A stretch of 64,000 bases of DNA from Streptomyces uncialis (GTDB taxonomy: Bacteria > Actinomycetota > Actinomycetes > Streptomycetales > Streptomycetaceae). Position numbers and translations under genes: made by a program. Positions 55,230-62,813 of this stretch are shown piece by piece. Position 1 is the first letter of the stretch. Every line of letters begins with the position of its first letter. The notes beneath the pieces are model-generated. The model made no database searches. It had not been told where the DNA came from and saw only the letters and a program-made list of their open reading frames with translations. The stretch lies in assembly GCF_036250755.1 (NCBI RefSeq), contig NZ_CP109583.1, positions 2,914,001 through 2,978,000 of the forward strand, given 5' to 3'.

Positions 55230-57121
55230 CGACGACGAGTGAACAGCCGCTGGCCCCGGACGAGGACCGGGGCCGCCGGGACGAACCGCCGCTCCCCGCG
55301 GCGTCCGGTCCTGGCGACGGGACCCGGGTCGACCCGTTCGACCAGGACGATCTGCCGACGCCCCGGGGCGCGACGGGCACCTTGCTGCGTTCGCTGCTCG
55401 GCCCGCACCGCAAGCTGGTCGCCGTGACGGCGCTGTGTCTGCTCGTCCAGCAGGCGGCGGTGCAGTCGGGCCCGCTGATCGTGGCGTACGCGATCGACAG
55501 CGCGGTCCCCGCGTTCCGCGCCGACGACCACGGCCCCCTGATCGGTGTCGCGGTGGCCTATCTGGTCGCGGCGCTGCTGGGCAGTCTGCTGGTGTACGGC
55601 TTCATCCGGCTGTCCGCGCGGGTGAGCCAGGCGGTGCTGCTGGATCTGCGGGGCCGGATCTTCCGGCACGGGCAGGCGCTGAGCGTCGACTTCCACGACC
55701 GGTACACCTCGGGACGGCTGATCTCACGGGCCACCACGGATGTGGAGGCGCTGCGGGAACTGCTGGAGGAGGGCCTTCAGGAGCTGGTCGGTTTCGTCGT
55801 GTCGTCGGTGTACATCATGGCGATGCTGCTGTGGCTGGACCTCGGGATGGGGTCGGTGGCCGTGCTGTCGTTCGTCCCGCTGTACTTCGTGATGCGGTGG
55901 TACCGCAGGCGGGCGGCGCGGGTGTTCGCCGAGCGGTCGACGGCGATCGCCGGGGTGATCGTGAAGTTCGCGGAGACCCTGGGCGGTATCCGTCCGGTAC
56001 GGGCGTTCCGCCGGGAGCGGGCCAACGACGAGCGGTTCGCGGTGCTCAACCGACGCCATGAGCGGGCCAACGGTGACTCGCTGCTGGAGATGGCCCGCTA
56101 TGTGACGCTGTCCCGGCTGATCGCCAACACGGCGGTGGCGGGGATGGTGCTGTGGGGCGGCTACCGGGTCGCGGGCGGCACGCTGGAACTGGGTGTGCTG
56201 GCGGCGGCGGTGCTGTACATCCGGCGGCTGTACGACCCGATCGACCGGCTGGCGATGTTCCTGAACTCGTACGAGTCGGCGAGCGCCTCGCTGAAGAAGA
56301 TCGCCGGGCTGCTGCACCAGCGGCCCTCGGTGGCGGAACCGGCCGAACCCCGGACCCTGCCCGCGCGCGCCGACGGCCGGCCCGGCCGGGAGGTCGTCTT
56401 CGACGGGGTGAGCTTCGGCTACCGCACCGGCGGGGAGATCCTGCCGCGCTTCGACCTGCGGATACCCGCTGGTCAGACGGTCGCCGTGGTGGGTTCCACG
56501 GGTGCGGGCAAGTCGACGCTGGCGAAGCTGCTGGCCCGGTTCTACGACCCCAGCGAGGGGCGGGTCCTGCTCGACGGGACGGATCTGCGGGACCTCGCGG
56601 TGCCGGAGCTGCGCAAGGGGGTGGTGATGGTCACCCAGGAGGCGTTCCTGTTCTCGGGGACGGTCGCGGAGAACATCGCCATCGGCCGCCCGGACGCCAC
56701 GCGCGCCGAGATCGAGGAGGCCGCGCGGGCGATCGGCGCGCACGAGTTCATCGTCGCCCTCCCGGACGGCTACGACACGGATGTCCGTAAACGGGGCGGG
56801 CGGATCTCGGCGGGTCAGCGTCAGCTCGTCGCCTTCGCGCGCGCGTTGCTGGCGGACCCGGCGGTGCTGATCCTGGACGAGGCGACCAGTTCCCTCGACA
56901 TCCCCGGCGAGCGGGCGGTGCAGCGGGCGATGGACACGGTGTTGCGGGGGCGCACGGCCGTGGTCATCGCGCACCGGCTGTCCACGGTGGAGATCGCGGA
57001 CCGGGTGCTGGTGATGGAACGGGGGCGGGTCGTCGAGGACGGTACGCCCGCGGAGCTCATCGCGGGGACGGGGGCGTTCGCGGGGCTGCATGCCGCTTGG
57101 CGGGAGAGCGTGGTCGGCTAG
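55226..57121 (+). CDS. ABC exporter half-transporter (partner, canonical ATPase)
   Basis: A 631-aa partner of the preceding gene, overlapping its stop codon (ATGA). An N-terminal extension of about 45 residues precedes six spans (LVAVTALCLLVQQAAVQSGPL first). The NBD has Walker A VVGSTGAGKSTLAKLLARFYDPSEG, Q-loop VMVTQEAFLFSGTVAENIA, signature RISAGQRQLVAFARALL, Walker B LILDEATSSLDIPGE with Glu present, and switch His in VIAHRLSTVEIADR. So one functional and one degenerate ATP site would form between the two. Substrate is unknown. The gene is followed by repeat array F. Confidence 0.94.
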   Translation: MTTTSEQPLAPDEDRGRRDEPPLPAASGPGDGTRVDPFDQDDLPTPRGATGTLLRSLLGPHRKLVAVTALCLLVQQAAVQSGPLIVAYAIDSAVPAFRADDHGPLIGVAVAYLVAALLGSLLVYGFIRLSARVSQAVLLDLRGRIFRHGQALSVDFHDRYTSGRLISRATTDVEALRELLEEGLQELVGFVVSSVYIMAMLLWLDLGMGSVAVLSFVPLYFVMRWYRRRAARVFAERSTAIAGVIVKFAETLGGIRPVRAFRRERANDERFAVLNRRHERANGDSLLEMARYVTLSRLIANTAVAGMVLWGGYRVAGGTLELGVLAAAVLYIRRLYDPIDRLAMFLNSYESASASLKKIAGLLHQRPSVAEPAEPRTLPARADGRPGREVVFDGVSFGYRTGGEILPRFDLRIPAGQTVAVVGSTGAGKSTLAKLLARFYDPSEGRVLLDGTDLRDLAVPELRKGVVMVTQEAFLFSGTVAENIAIGRPDATRAEIEEAARAIGAHEFIVALPDGYDTDVRKRGGRISAGQRQLVAFARALLADPAVLILDEATSSLDIPGERAVQRAMDTVLRGRTAVVIAHRLSTVEIADRVLVMERGRVVEDGTPAELIAGTGAFAGLHAAWRESVVG

Positions 57122-58325
57122 CCGCCTTCGCTTGCGCCTCCGGGTCCTGCCTCCTGCTGCCGCCCTTCGACCGCGGGTCGCCTTCGCTTGCGCTTCCGAG
57201 GTCCGTCCGGCTGGGCCTACCTGTCCCTGTGCGGGTACGTCCGTGGGTGCGCAGTTCCCCGCGGGTCGCCTTCGCTTGCGCTTCCCAGGTCCGTCCGGCT
57301 GGGCGTACTTCGTTCCTGTGCCGTCGCTCGTCGTTTTCGCGCAGTTCCCCGCGCCCCTTTGGGGCGCGTCCGGTCGGTTCTTCGGGTCGGTGCCGGTCGG
57401 GATTCTCCGTCCTCGATCCGACACGCTCGGTACGACGTCCCCCTACCCGACTGAAGAGCATCGGAGTCTGCGAGCAGAGATTCCCGCCCACCCCCTCCCG
57501 CAGCAGAGCGGGTCCGCGAGGAGGGGGGCTTGAACCCCGACCCCGCTTGCTGACAGCCCGCACCCTGACGACAGCCCCAGCAGGGCGCCCCCAAAGGGGC
57601 GCGGGAATTGCGCAAAATCGAGGACGGCCCGCACCCGAAGAACGACCGCGAGGGGGCAGCACCTAAGGGGCGCGGGGAACTGCGCACCCACGGACGTACC
57701 CGCACGGGAACAGGTACGCCCAGGTGAGGAACCCCAGGGGCGCGAGGAACTGCGCGAGCAACCAAGAACCACCCGCACCCGAACGGGAACCCCAAGGGGC
57801 ACAACCTCAGGGGCGCGGGGAACTGCGCACCCCACGAGCGACGGCACAGGAACAAGTCCGCCCAGCCGGACAGACCCAGGGGCGCGAGGAACTGCGCACC
57901 CACGGACGTACCCGCACAGGAACAAGTACGCCCAGGTGGGGAACCCCAGGGGCGCGGGGAACTGCGCACCCCCGTCCGACCCGCACAGGGACAAGTGGGC
58001 CCAGCCGGACAGACCCAGGGGCGCGAGGAACTGCGCGAGCAACCAAGGACCACCCGCACCCGAACGGGAACCCCAAGGGGCACAACCTCAGGGGCGCGGG
58101 GAACTGCGCACCCCACGAGCGACGGCACAGGAACAAGTCCGCCCAGCCGGACAGACCCAGGGGCGCGAGGAACTGCGCACCCACGGACGTACCCGCACAG
58201 GAACAGGTACGCCCAGGTGAGGAACCCCAGGGGCGCGGGGAACTGCGCACCCCACGAGCGACCCGCACAGGGACAAGTGGGCCCAGCCGGACAGACCTCG
58301 GAAGCGTAAGCGAAGGCGGCCCGCC
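57122..58325. repeat. intergenic repeat array F with 281-bp tandem duplication
   Basis: The largest array. Plus-oriented units lie near 57248 and 57340, then the core element (reversed, 57345-57505). Next come about ten minus-oriented units: one diverged unit near 57600 and nine regular units at about 57667, 57737, 57810, 57879, 57949, 58018, 58090, 58159 and 58228, spaced 69-73 bp. The block starting at 57737 (four units, 281 bp) is repeated starting at 58018 with only a handful of differences by eye. Linkers (CCTTCGCTTGCGCTTCC and complement) bound the array. No gene is seen. Confidence 0.87.
57345..57505 (-). repeat. conserved core element of array F (copy 3 of 3)
   Basis: Reverse complement of the element at 9211-9372. 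It runs from the GCGCCCC-TTT-GGGGCGC hairpin through CTGAAGAGCATCGGAGTCTG to ATTCCCGCCCACCCCCTCCC. By eye it differs from copy 1 at only a few positions, apart from a short CGACCGG insertion-like change near 57370. Confidence 0.8.
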
Positions 58326-58355
58326 CGGGCGGACGGACGGGTGAACGGACGGGCG

Positions 58356-59021
58356 TCAGGGGCCGTAGGCGCTGAGGAACGTGTCGACCGCTGCGGCCGC
58401 GATCTCCCGGCTCTCCGCGACGGAGATCCGCCGCGTACCGAGCCGCGTACGCAGCTCCAGCGGCCCCGTGAGCATCGCGAGCAACTGCTCCGCGGCCCGC
58501 GCGGGATCCGCGACCCGCAACCGCCCGGCGAGCGCGAACCGGGCGAGACGGTCGGCGAGCGCGTCCGCGATCCGTACGGCCGTGCGCCCGTGGACATCGA
58601 CCACGAGGTCGGGGAACTCGGCGACCTGACCATGGGTGAGCCAGCGCAGCGCCACGGCCCGCTCGCCCCGGCAGACCTGGAGCAGCCGGTGCGCCACGTC
58701 CTCCAGCGCGGCCGGCAGGTCGTCCCCGGGCGCGCGCAGCCGGTCGAGCACGGCCACGCACTCGTCGGCGACCGTGTCCGCGGCGGTCTGCATCGCCTGC
58801 CGGAACAGGTTCTCCTTGTCGTGGAGGTGGTTGTAGACGGTCGGTTTGGCGACCCCCGCCTCCTGGGCGACCTCCTTGACGCAGGCCCCCGCGTACCCCC
58901 GGCGGGCGAACACGGTGAACGCGGCGGTGAGGATCGCCCGCCGTTTGTCGATCTGCCCGCTGCCGCCGCCCGCGGCGCCGGTGGTGGTCCGTCCGGCGCT
59001 GTCCGGTGTCGCTCGCCCCAT
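58356..59021 (-). CDS. TetR-family transcriptional regulator
   Basis: A 221-aa repressor-like protein. After a Gly/Thr-rich tail, the TetR DNA-binding domain spans about residues 25-75 (KRRAILTAAFTVFARRGYAGACVKEVAQEAGVAKPTVYNHLHDKENLF). The ligand domain ends in a conserved C-terminal TetR_C motif (AAEQLLAMLTGPLELRTRLG). The intergenic space upstream (59022-59165) contains one perfect and one imperfect TGAACCCA-type palindrome, so it likely represses itself and the divergent Dabb gene. The effector is unknown. It could also regulate the adjacent P450/peptide block. Confidence 0.92.
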   Translation of the reverse strand: MGRATPDSAGRTTTGAAGGGSGQIDKRRAILTAAFTVFARRGYAGACVKEVAQEAGVAKPTVYNHLHDKENLFRQAMQTAADTVADECVAVLDRLRAPGDDLPAALEDVAHRLLQVCRGERAVALRWLTHGQVAEFPDLVVDVHGRTAVRIADALADRLARFALAGRLRVADPARAAEQLLAMLTGPLELRTRLGTRRISVAESREIAAAAVDTFLSAYGP

Positions 59022-59053
59022 GCCCGCATCGTAGCCCGGCGGCCTCGGAGACC

Positions 59054-59069
59054 TGAACCCATGGGTTCA
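59054..59069. promoter_or_regulatory. operator O1: perfect 16-bp palindrome
   Basis: TGAACCCATGGGTTCA is a perfect 16-bp dyad in the TetR/Dabb intergenic space, 33 bp upstream of the TetR start codon. Its arms match the operator at 59111-59126, so it is very likely bound by the TetR regulator. Confidence 0.75.
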
Positions 59070-59110
59070 ACTTCCCGGACTCCGGTGCTTTACTGATGAG
59101 GCCGACGAGG

Positions 59111-59126
59111 TGAACCCACGAGTTCA
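59111..59126. promoter_or_regulatory. operator O2: imperfect copy of the palindrome
   Basis: TGAACCCACGAGTTCA has the same left arm as O1 and a right arm with two changes. It is 57 bp from O1 (start to start) and 40 bp upstream of the Dabb start codon. The pair suggests cooperative binding and control of both divergent promoters. Confidence 0.7.
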
Positions 59127-59165
59127 CTTGTTGGCGGGCTCATCCCCTATGAGGAGGTCTTTGAC

Positions 59166-59564
59166 GTGATCGTCATCATTCTGCGCTTCAGCTTCCGGGA
59201 CACGACCACCGAGGCGGAGCGGGAGGAGGCGCTGACCGCGATGCGGCGTACGGCGACCGTGGAGTCGACGGTGTTCGGCGTGGTCGGCAGGGACATCGGC
59301 GACCCGGCCGAGGGCTTCACCCACACGTACAGCGCGGCCGTCACGGACTTCGGCGCGCTGGAGCGCTACACGTACGACCCGGTACATCTCGCGGGCGACG
59401 ACGTGATCCTGCCCCGGCTGTCCCGGCTCTCCGCGGTGCGGTTCTCCGACGATCCCGATCCCGCGCTGGTGGAGCGCATCAACGAGCTGCATCTGGAGAA
59501 GCGCGCCAGGTACCCCGAGTGGGACCGGCAGCTCGACGCGATCCCGGACACACGGCGCGGCTGA
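59166..59564 (+). CDS. Dabb (stress-responsive A/B barrel) domain protein, 132 aa
   Basis: A small protein of the ferredoxin-like dimeric alpha/beta-barrel class. The N-terminal strand is IVIILRFSFRD, followed by a helix (EREEALTAMRRTATVE). The central segment is VFGVVGRDIGDPAEGFTHTYSAAVTDFGALERYTYDPVHL, where the tyrosine- and His-containing strand is typical of Dabb, ending in a C-terminal helix. The GTG start has GAGGAGG upstream. Dabb proteins are stress-linked, some are monooxygenase- or cyclase-like. It is divergent from TetR and converges on the P450 gene, 34 bp away. Confidence 0.82.
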   Translation: MIVIILRFSFRDTTTEAEREEALTAMRRTATVESTVFGVVGRDIGDPAEGFTHTYSAAVTDFGALERYTYDPVHLAGDDVILPRLSRLSAVRFSDDPDPALVERINELHLEKRARYPEWDRQLDAIPDTRRG

Positions 59565-59598
59565 GGTGCCCGTACGGCGTGGGCGGTGGCCGGTGGGT

Positions 59599-60858
59599 CT
59601 ACCAGCGCACCGGGACCCGCCGGTCGCCGTGGCCGAGGAAGCCGTCCAGGGCGAGCGTGGGGCAGCGGCGCAGCAGGGTGCCGATGACGACGCGGCCCTC
59701 CAGCCGGGCCAGCGGGGCGCCGAGGCAGTGGTGGACGCCGTGGCCGAAGGCGAGGTGTCCGCGGCGTTCGGCGGGCGGGCGGCGGATGTCGAAGCGGTCG
59801 GGTGCGGGGAACCTGCCGGGGTCGCGGTCCGCGTCGGCCAGGGCGATCAGCACGACGCCGCCCCGGGGGATCACCGTGCCGCCGATGCCGACGGGCGCGA
59901 CGGCGACCCGGGGCGGGGCGGTGCCCACCGGGGCGTCGTAGCGCAGCATCTCCTCCACCGCTCCGGTGACCAGCGTGTCGGGGTCGGCGCGGAGCAGGGC
60001 CAGTTGGTCCGGGTGGGCGAAGAGGGCGCGGACGCCCTTGGAGATGAAGTTGACCGTGGACTCATGGCCCGCGATGAGCAGCAGGAAGGCCATGGAGAGC
60101 AGTTCGTCCTCGTCGAGCCGGTCGCCGTTCTCGTCCTCGGTGTGGATCAGCGCGCTGAGCAGGTCGTCGCCGGGGGCCGCGCGCTTCGCGGCGACGAGTC
60201 CGGAGAGATAGGGCACCGCCTCGGCCTGGGCGGCCCGCGCGGCCTCGGCGCTGGTGGGTGCGGCGACCTCGTCGGACCATCCCCGGAAGGCGTCCCGGTC
60301 CAGGTCGGGGATGCCGAGCAGTTCGCAGACGACGGTGAGCCGCAGCGGGTACGCGAGCGCGTCGACGAGGTCGGCGCGGCGGTCCGGGGCGGCGAGCATG
60401 GCGTCGAGGAGTGCGTCGGTGAGCCGCTGGACCCGGGGCTCCAGCGCGGCGACCCGGCGGGTGGTGAACTCCCTCGCCGCCAGCCGTCGCAGCCGGGTGT
60501 GGTCGGGGGGATCGCGCAGCAGCATATGGGCGTTCCCCGGGCCGTCGACGGGCGGCGGGGCGGGCAGCCCGGTGGCGATCGGGCCGTGCCGCCGCCAGTC
60601 GCGGCTGAGCGCGGGCGAGGTGAGCGCGGTCCGGCAGGCGTCGTATCCGACGACGAGCCAGAACCGCTCACCGCCGCCGCCCTTGACGAGGTGGACCGGC
60701 CCCCGGGAGCGCAGCCGCGCGTAGGCCGGGTAGGGGTCGGCGGCGAATCCGGGGTCGATGCCGAGGAGGTCCACCGCTTCGCGGGGTTCCCCGGGCGGGT
60801 GGGCTGCGGTGGCGGCCCCGGGGCCCGGGTACGGCTCCGCCGGTTCGGTGTCGGGCAT
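59599..60858 (-). CDS. cytochrome P450 (class I bacterial type)
   Basis: A 419-aa soluble P450. From the ATG at 60858 (AGGAAGG upstream) it begins MPDTEPAEPYPGPG. The I-helix has the normal oxygen-activation motif LLLIAGHESTVNF (Ala263-Thr268, acid Glu266). The K-helix ExxR is EEMLRY (303-306), and the heme loop is FGHGVHHCLGAPLAR with the axial Cys378. Other marks are DPPDHTRLRRLAAREFT in the C-helix. Redox partners are not encoded nearby. It is divergent from the candidate peptide precursor, with a 337-bp space between, and could share its regulation. Confidence 0.94.
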   Translation of the reverse strand: MPDTEPAEPYPGPGAATAAHPPGEPREAVDLLGIDPGFAADPYPAYARLRSRGPVHLVKGGGGERFWLVVGYDACRTALTSPALSRDWRRHGPIATGLPAPPPVDGPGNAHMLLRDPPDHTRLRRLAAREFTTRRVAALEPRVQRLTDALLDAMLAAPDRRADLVDALAYPLRLTVVCELLGIPDLDRDAFRGWSDEVAAPTSAEAARAAQAEAVPYLSGLVAAKRAAPGDDLLSALIHTEDENGDRLDEDELLSMAFLLLIAGHESTVNFISKGVRALFAHPDQLALLRADPDTLVTGAVEEMLRYDAPVGTAPPRVAVAPVGIGGTVIPRGGVVLIALADADRDPGRFPAPDRFDIRRPPAERRGHLAFGHGVHHCLGAPLARLEGRVVIGTLLRRCPTLALDGFLGHGDRRVPVRW

Positions 60859-61195
60859 GGCGGCCTTCCTGGTGCCGGGCTCCGGTCCGCTGCCCGCCCG
60901 CCGCCCCGGAGGAAGGACGGGGCACGGGCGGGATCCGGGGCGAACGGGAGCGGGTGGACGGGACGCGGGCGGGCGTATGCGGGGGCGAGCGGAGTGCGGA
61001 CGGGAGCGTGGACGGGGGTGCGGGCAGGGGCCGTCGGGCTGTCCGGGCAGGGAGCACCGACCCGTCGGCCGACCGGTCGTCACCGTAGCCCCGGGAGGGG
61101 TGCGAATCCCAGGGCGCCGACGCGGGACCACCCGGAAAGGTGCAGGATACAGAGAGTATTTACGCAGGTCAGAGCCATGATGATCATAAATTTCG
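60859..61195. promoter_or_regulatory. divergent promoter region between P450 and peptide gene
   Basis: No gene is seen. The left part is GC-rich, low-complexity DNA with repeated GCGGGCGGG/GGGAGCG words. The right end, just before the peptide ATG, is exceptionally AT-rich for this genome (GAGAGTATTTACGCAGG, then ATGATGATCATAAATTTCG) with the 8-bp palindrome ATGATCAT at 61180-61187. No Shine-Dalgarno stands before 61196, so a leaderless or very short-leader transcript is likely. Confidence 0.5.
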
Positions 61196-61282
61196 ATGGC
61201 CAAGCGCGTCCTGTACAAGGCTGCGAGCAAGCTGGGCTTCACCACGAAGGGTGCGGCCGGTGCCTACCCCTGGGTTCCCTAG
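61196..61282 (+). CDS. candidate RiPP precursor peptide, 28 aa, ending in YPWVP
   Basis: An unlisted short ORF in a third frame inside a much longer chance frame. It runs ATG 61196 to TAG 61282. The peptide has a basic, helix-prone leader (MAKRVLYKAASKLGFTTKG) followed by AAGAYPWVP at the C-terminus. Third positions are less GC-rich than in neighbouring genes (GCT, GGT, GGT, GTT). In P450-modified RiPP families such as biarylitides and atropopeptides, short precursors end in Tyr/Trp-containing cores that a P450 cross-links. Two P450 genes flank this ORF. The core would be about AYPWVP. There is no visible protease, transporter or other tailoring gene adjacent. A stop in frame lies immediately before the ATG, so 61196 is the earliest start. 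Confidence 0.6.
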   Translation: MAKRVLYKAASKLGFTTKGAAGAYPWVP

Positions 61283-61470
61283 GGAGAGCGCCACTCCGGA
61301 CGGCCCGGTCCCGGCTCCCGGGGCCGGGCCGCTCCCGTTCCGCGGCCATGAAGTCAGGTCAGCGGTCATGGACTGCGGTCCACGGCGCTGGATTGCGGTC
61401 CGCAGTCCATGGCGTCCGGTCCGTACGACCAGGGCGAGCCGAACCGTACGACCAGAGCGAGGGGTGTCCG

Positions 61471-62745
61471 TTGACCGAACAGACCGTGCCCCGGCCTCCC
61501 GTCCCCACCGGGGCCTCCCAGGCCGAGATGCTGGAGCGTTACGAGGACGACCGGCTCGGCCATCTGCTGTCCAGCGCGCGGCGGTTCGGCCCGGTCTGCG
61601 AACTCACCGAGGGCACTGTCCTCGTCAGCGATCCCGCGCTTGTGCACGATGTGCTGAAGCGCACCAACACCGACTTCCTGGTGACGAGCAACATCCGCCG
61701 GGACGAGGTCAGCGGGGAGCGCGGCGACCCGGGCACCGAGGCGTGGATGCGGGGGCGGCGCGCGACCCAGAAGGGCATGGGCCCGGCCGCGCTCGCCGCG
61801 CACCGCGAGTGGCTGACGGAGGAGACGGAACGGCTGATCGCCGGCTGGCGCACCCGTTCCTCGGTGACCGATCCGGTCGCGGAGCTGGAGCGGCTCTCGG
61901 CGCGCTCCTTCACCCGCTTCTGCTTCGGCACCCGTGACCCCGGGGCGGCGGCCCGGCGCACCGGCGAACTGCTGGCCGCGCTCACCCCGATCATCAGCAG
62001 CCCCTTCCACTTCCCGCGCGCGATCCGCCGTTTCATGCCCCGCTACCGGCGCTCGGTGGACGCCCAGCGGACCCTGGAGCGGGAGTTGCGGCGGGCGCTC
62101 GACGCCCCGGGCGGGGGCGGGCTCGTCGAGTCGCTCGCGGACGCGGGGCTGGACCCCGAGGCGTCGGTGCGGATGCTGGTGTCCAACGGGCTGGCCTCCT
62201 ACCGGGTCCCGGCGGCGGCCGTGACCTGGACCCTCGTCGCGCTGGCCCGGAATCCGGCGGTCGCCGACGAACTCGCCGGACGGCTCGGCGGCGCGGGGAC
62301 GGGTGACGGAGCAGGTGACGCGGACGGGGACCCGCTGCTGGCGTGGACGATCGCCGAGTCGCTGCGGCTGTGGCCCCCGAACTGGCTGATCCTGCGGACC
62401 GCGAACGGCGAACAGAGCTGCGGCGGCTGGCGGTTGCCGCCCAGCGCCTCGGTGATCGTCTCGCCCTACGTGGTCCACCGGACGGCGCCCTCGTTCGCCG
62501 GTGACCCCGACACGTTCCGTCCGGAGCGGTGGTCCGGGATGAACCCGGGTCCCGGCGAGTACCTTCCGTACGGCATCGGCAGCCGCTGGTGCGTCGGCAA
62601 GGCGCTCGCCGATCTGGAGCTGAAGACCATCGTCGCGGCCCTCGCCCGTGAGTTCCGCTTCTCGGTGCGGACGATGGCCGAGCGGCCGGACGTCCGGACC
62701 ACCCTGCTCCCGGCGTCCCTGACCCTCGGCCTGCGGCCACGTTGA
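61471..62745 (+). CDS. atypical cytochrome P450 lacking the I-helix acid-alcohol pair
   Basis: A 424-aa P450 starting at TTG 61471 with GAGGGG 6 nt upstream; the long frame upstream is spurious. The K-helix ExxR is ESLR in AESLRLWPPNWLILR (296-299), the meander is FRPERW, and the heme loop is YGIGSRWCVGKALAD with axial Cys374. In the I-helix, where most P450s have (A/G)Gx(D/E)T, it reads LASYRVPAAAVTW (241-253), so the acid is Arg and the Thr is Val. This implies a non-standard oxygen-activation route, as seen in some cross-linking or peroxide-type P450s. Its position 188 bp after the peptide ORF suggests it acts on that peptide. Confidence 0.92.
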   Translation: MTEQTVPRPPVPTGASQAEMLERYEDDRLGHLLSSARRFGPVCELTEGTVLVSDPALVHDVLKRTNTDFLVTSNIRRDEVSGERGDPGTEAWMRGRRATQKGMGPAALAAHREWLTEETERLIAGWRTRSSVTDPVAELERLSARSFTRFCFGTRDPGAAARRTGELLAALTPIISSPFHFPRAIRRFMPRYRRSVDAQRTLERELRRALDAPGGGGLVESLADAGLDPEASVRMLVSNGLASYRVPAAAVTWTLVALARNPAVADELAGRLGGAGTGDGAGDADGDPLLAWTIAESLRLWPPNWLILRTANGEQSCGGWRLPPSASVIVSPYVVHRTAPSFAGDPDTFRPERWSGMNPGPGEYLPYGIGSRWCVGKALADLELKTIVAALAREFRFSVRTMAERPDVRTTLLPASLTLGLRPR

Positions 62746-62792
62746 GGACAGGCCGCCCCTCCCTCCGCCCGCGGCCACGTCGAGCATGGGGC

Positions 62793-62813
62793 GGCGCCCC
62801 AGCCCGGGGCGCC
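62793..62813 (+). terminator. terminator hairpin after the second P450
   Basis: GGCGCCCC-AGCCC-GGGGCGCC, a perfect 8-bp stem, 48 bp after the P450 stop codon. It closes the peptide-P450 unit. Confidence 0.65.

Noticed and set aside
57660..58300. CRISPR array
   Set aside because: Units look regularly spaced, but the spacers are also similar to one another, unit length varies, the repeat core also occurs singly and in both orientations elsewhere, and no cas gene is near.
59566..61470. Upstream extension of the second P450 (frame open for 1059 codons)
   Set aside because: The first 635 codons are antisense to the first P450 and through the intergenic zone; the TTG at 61471 with a GAGGGG site gives the normal P450 length.
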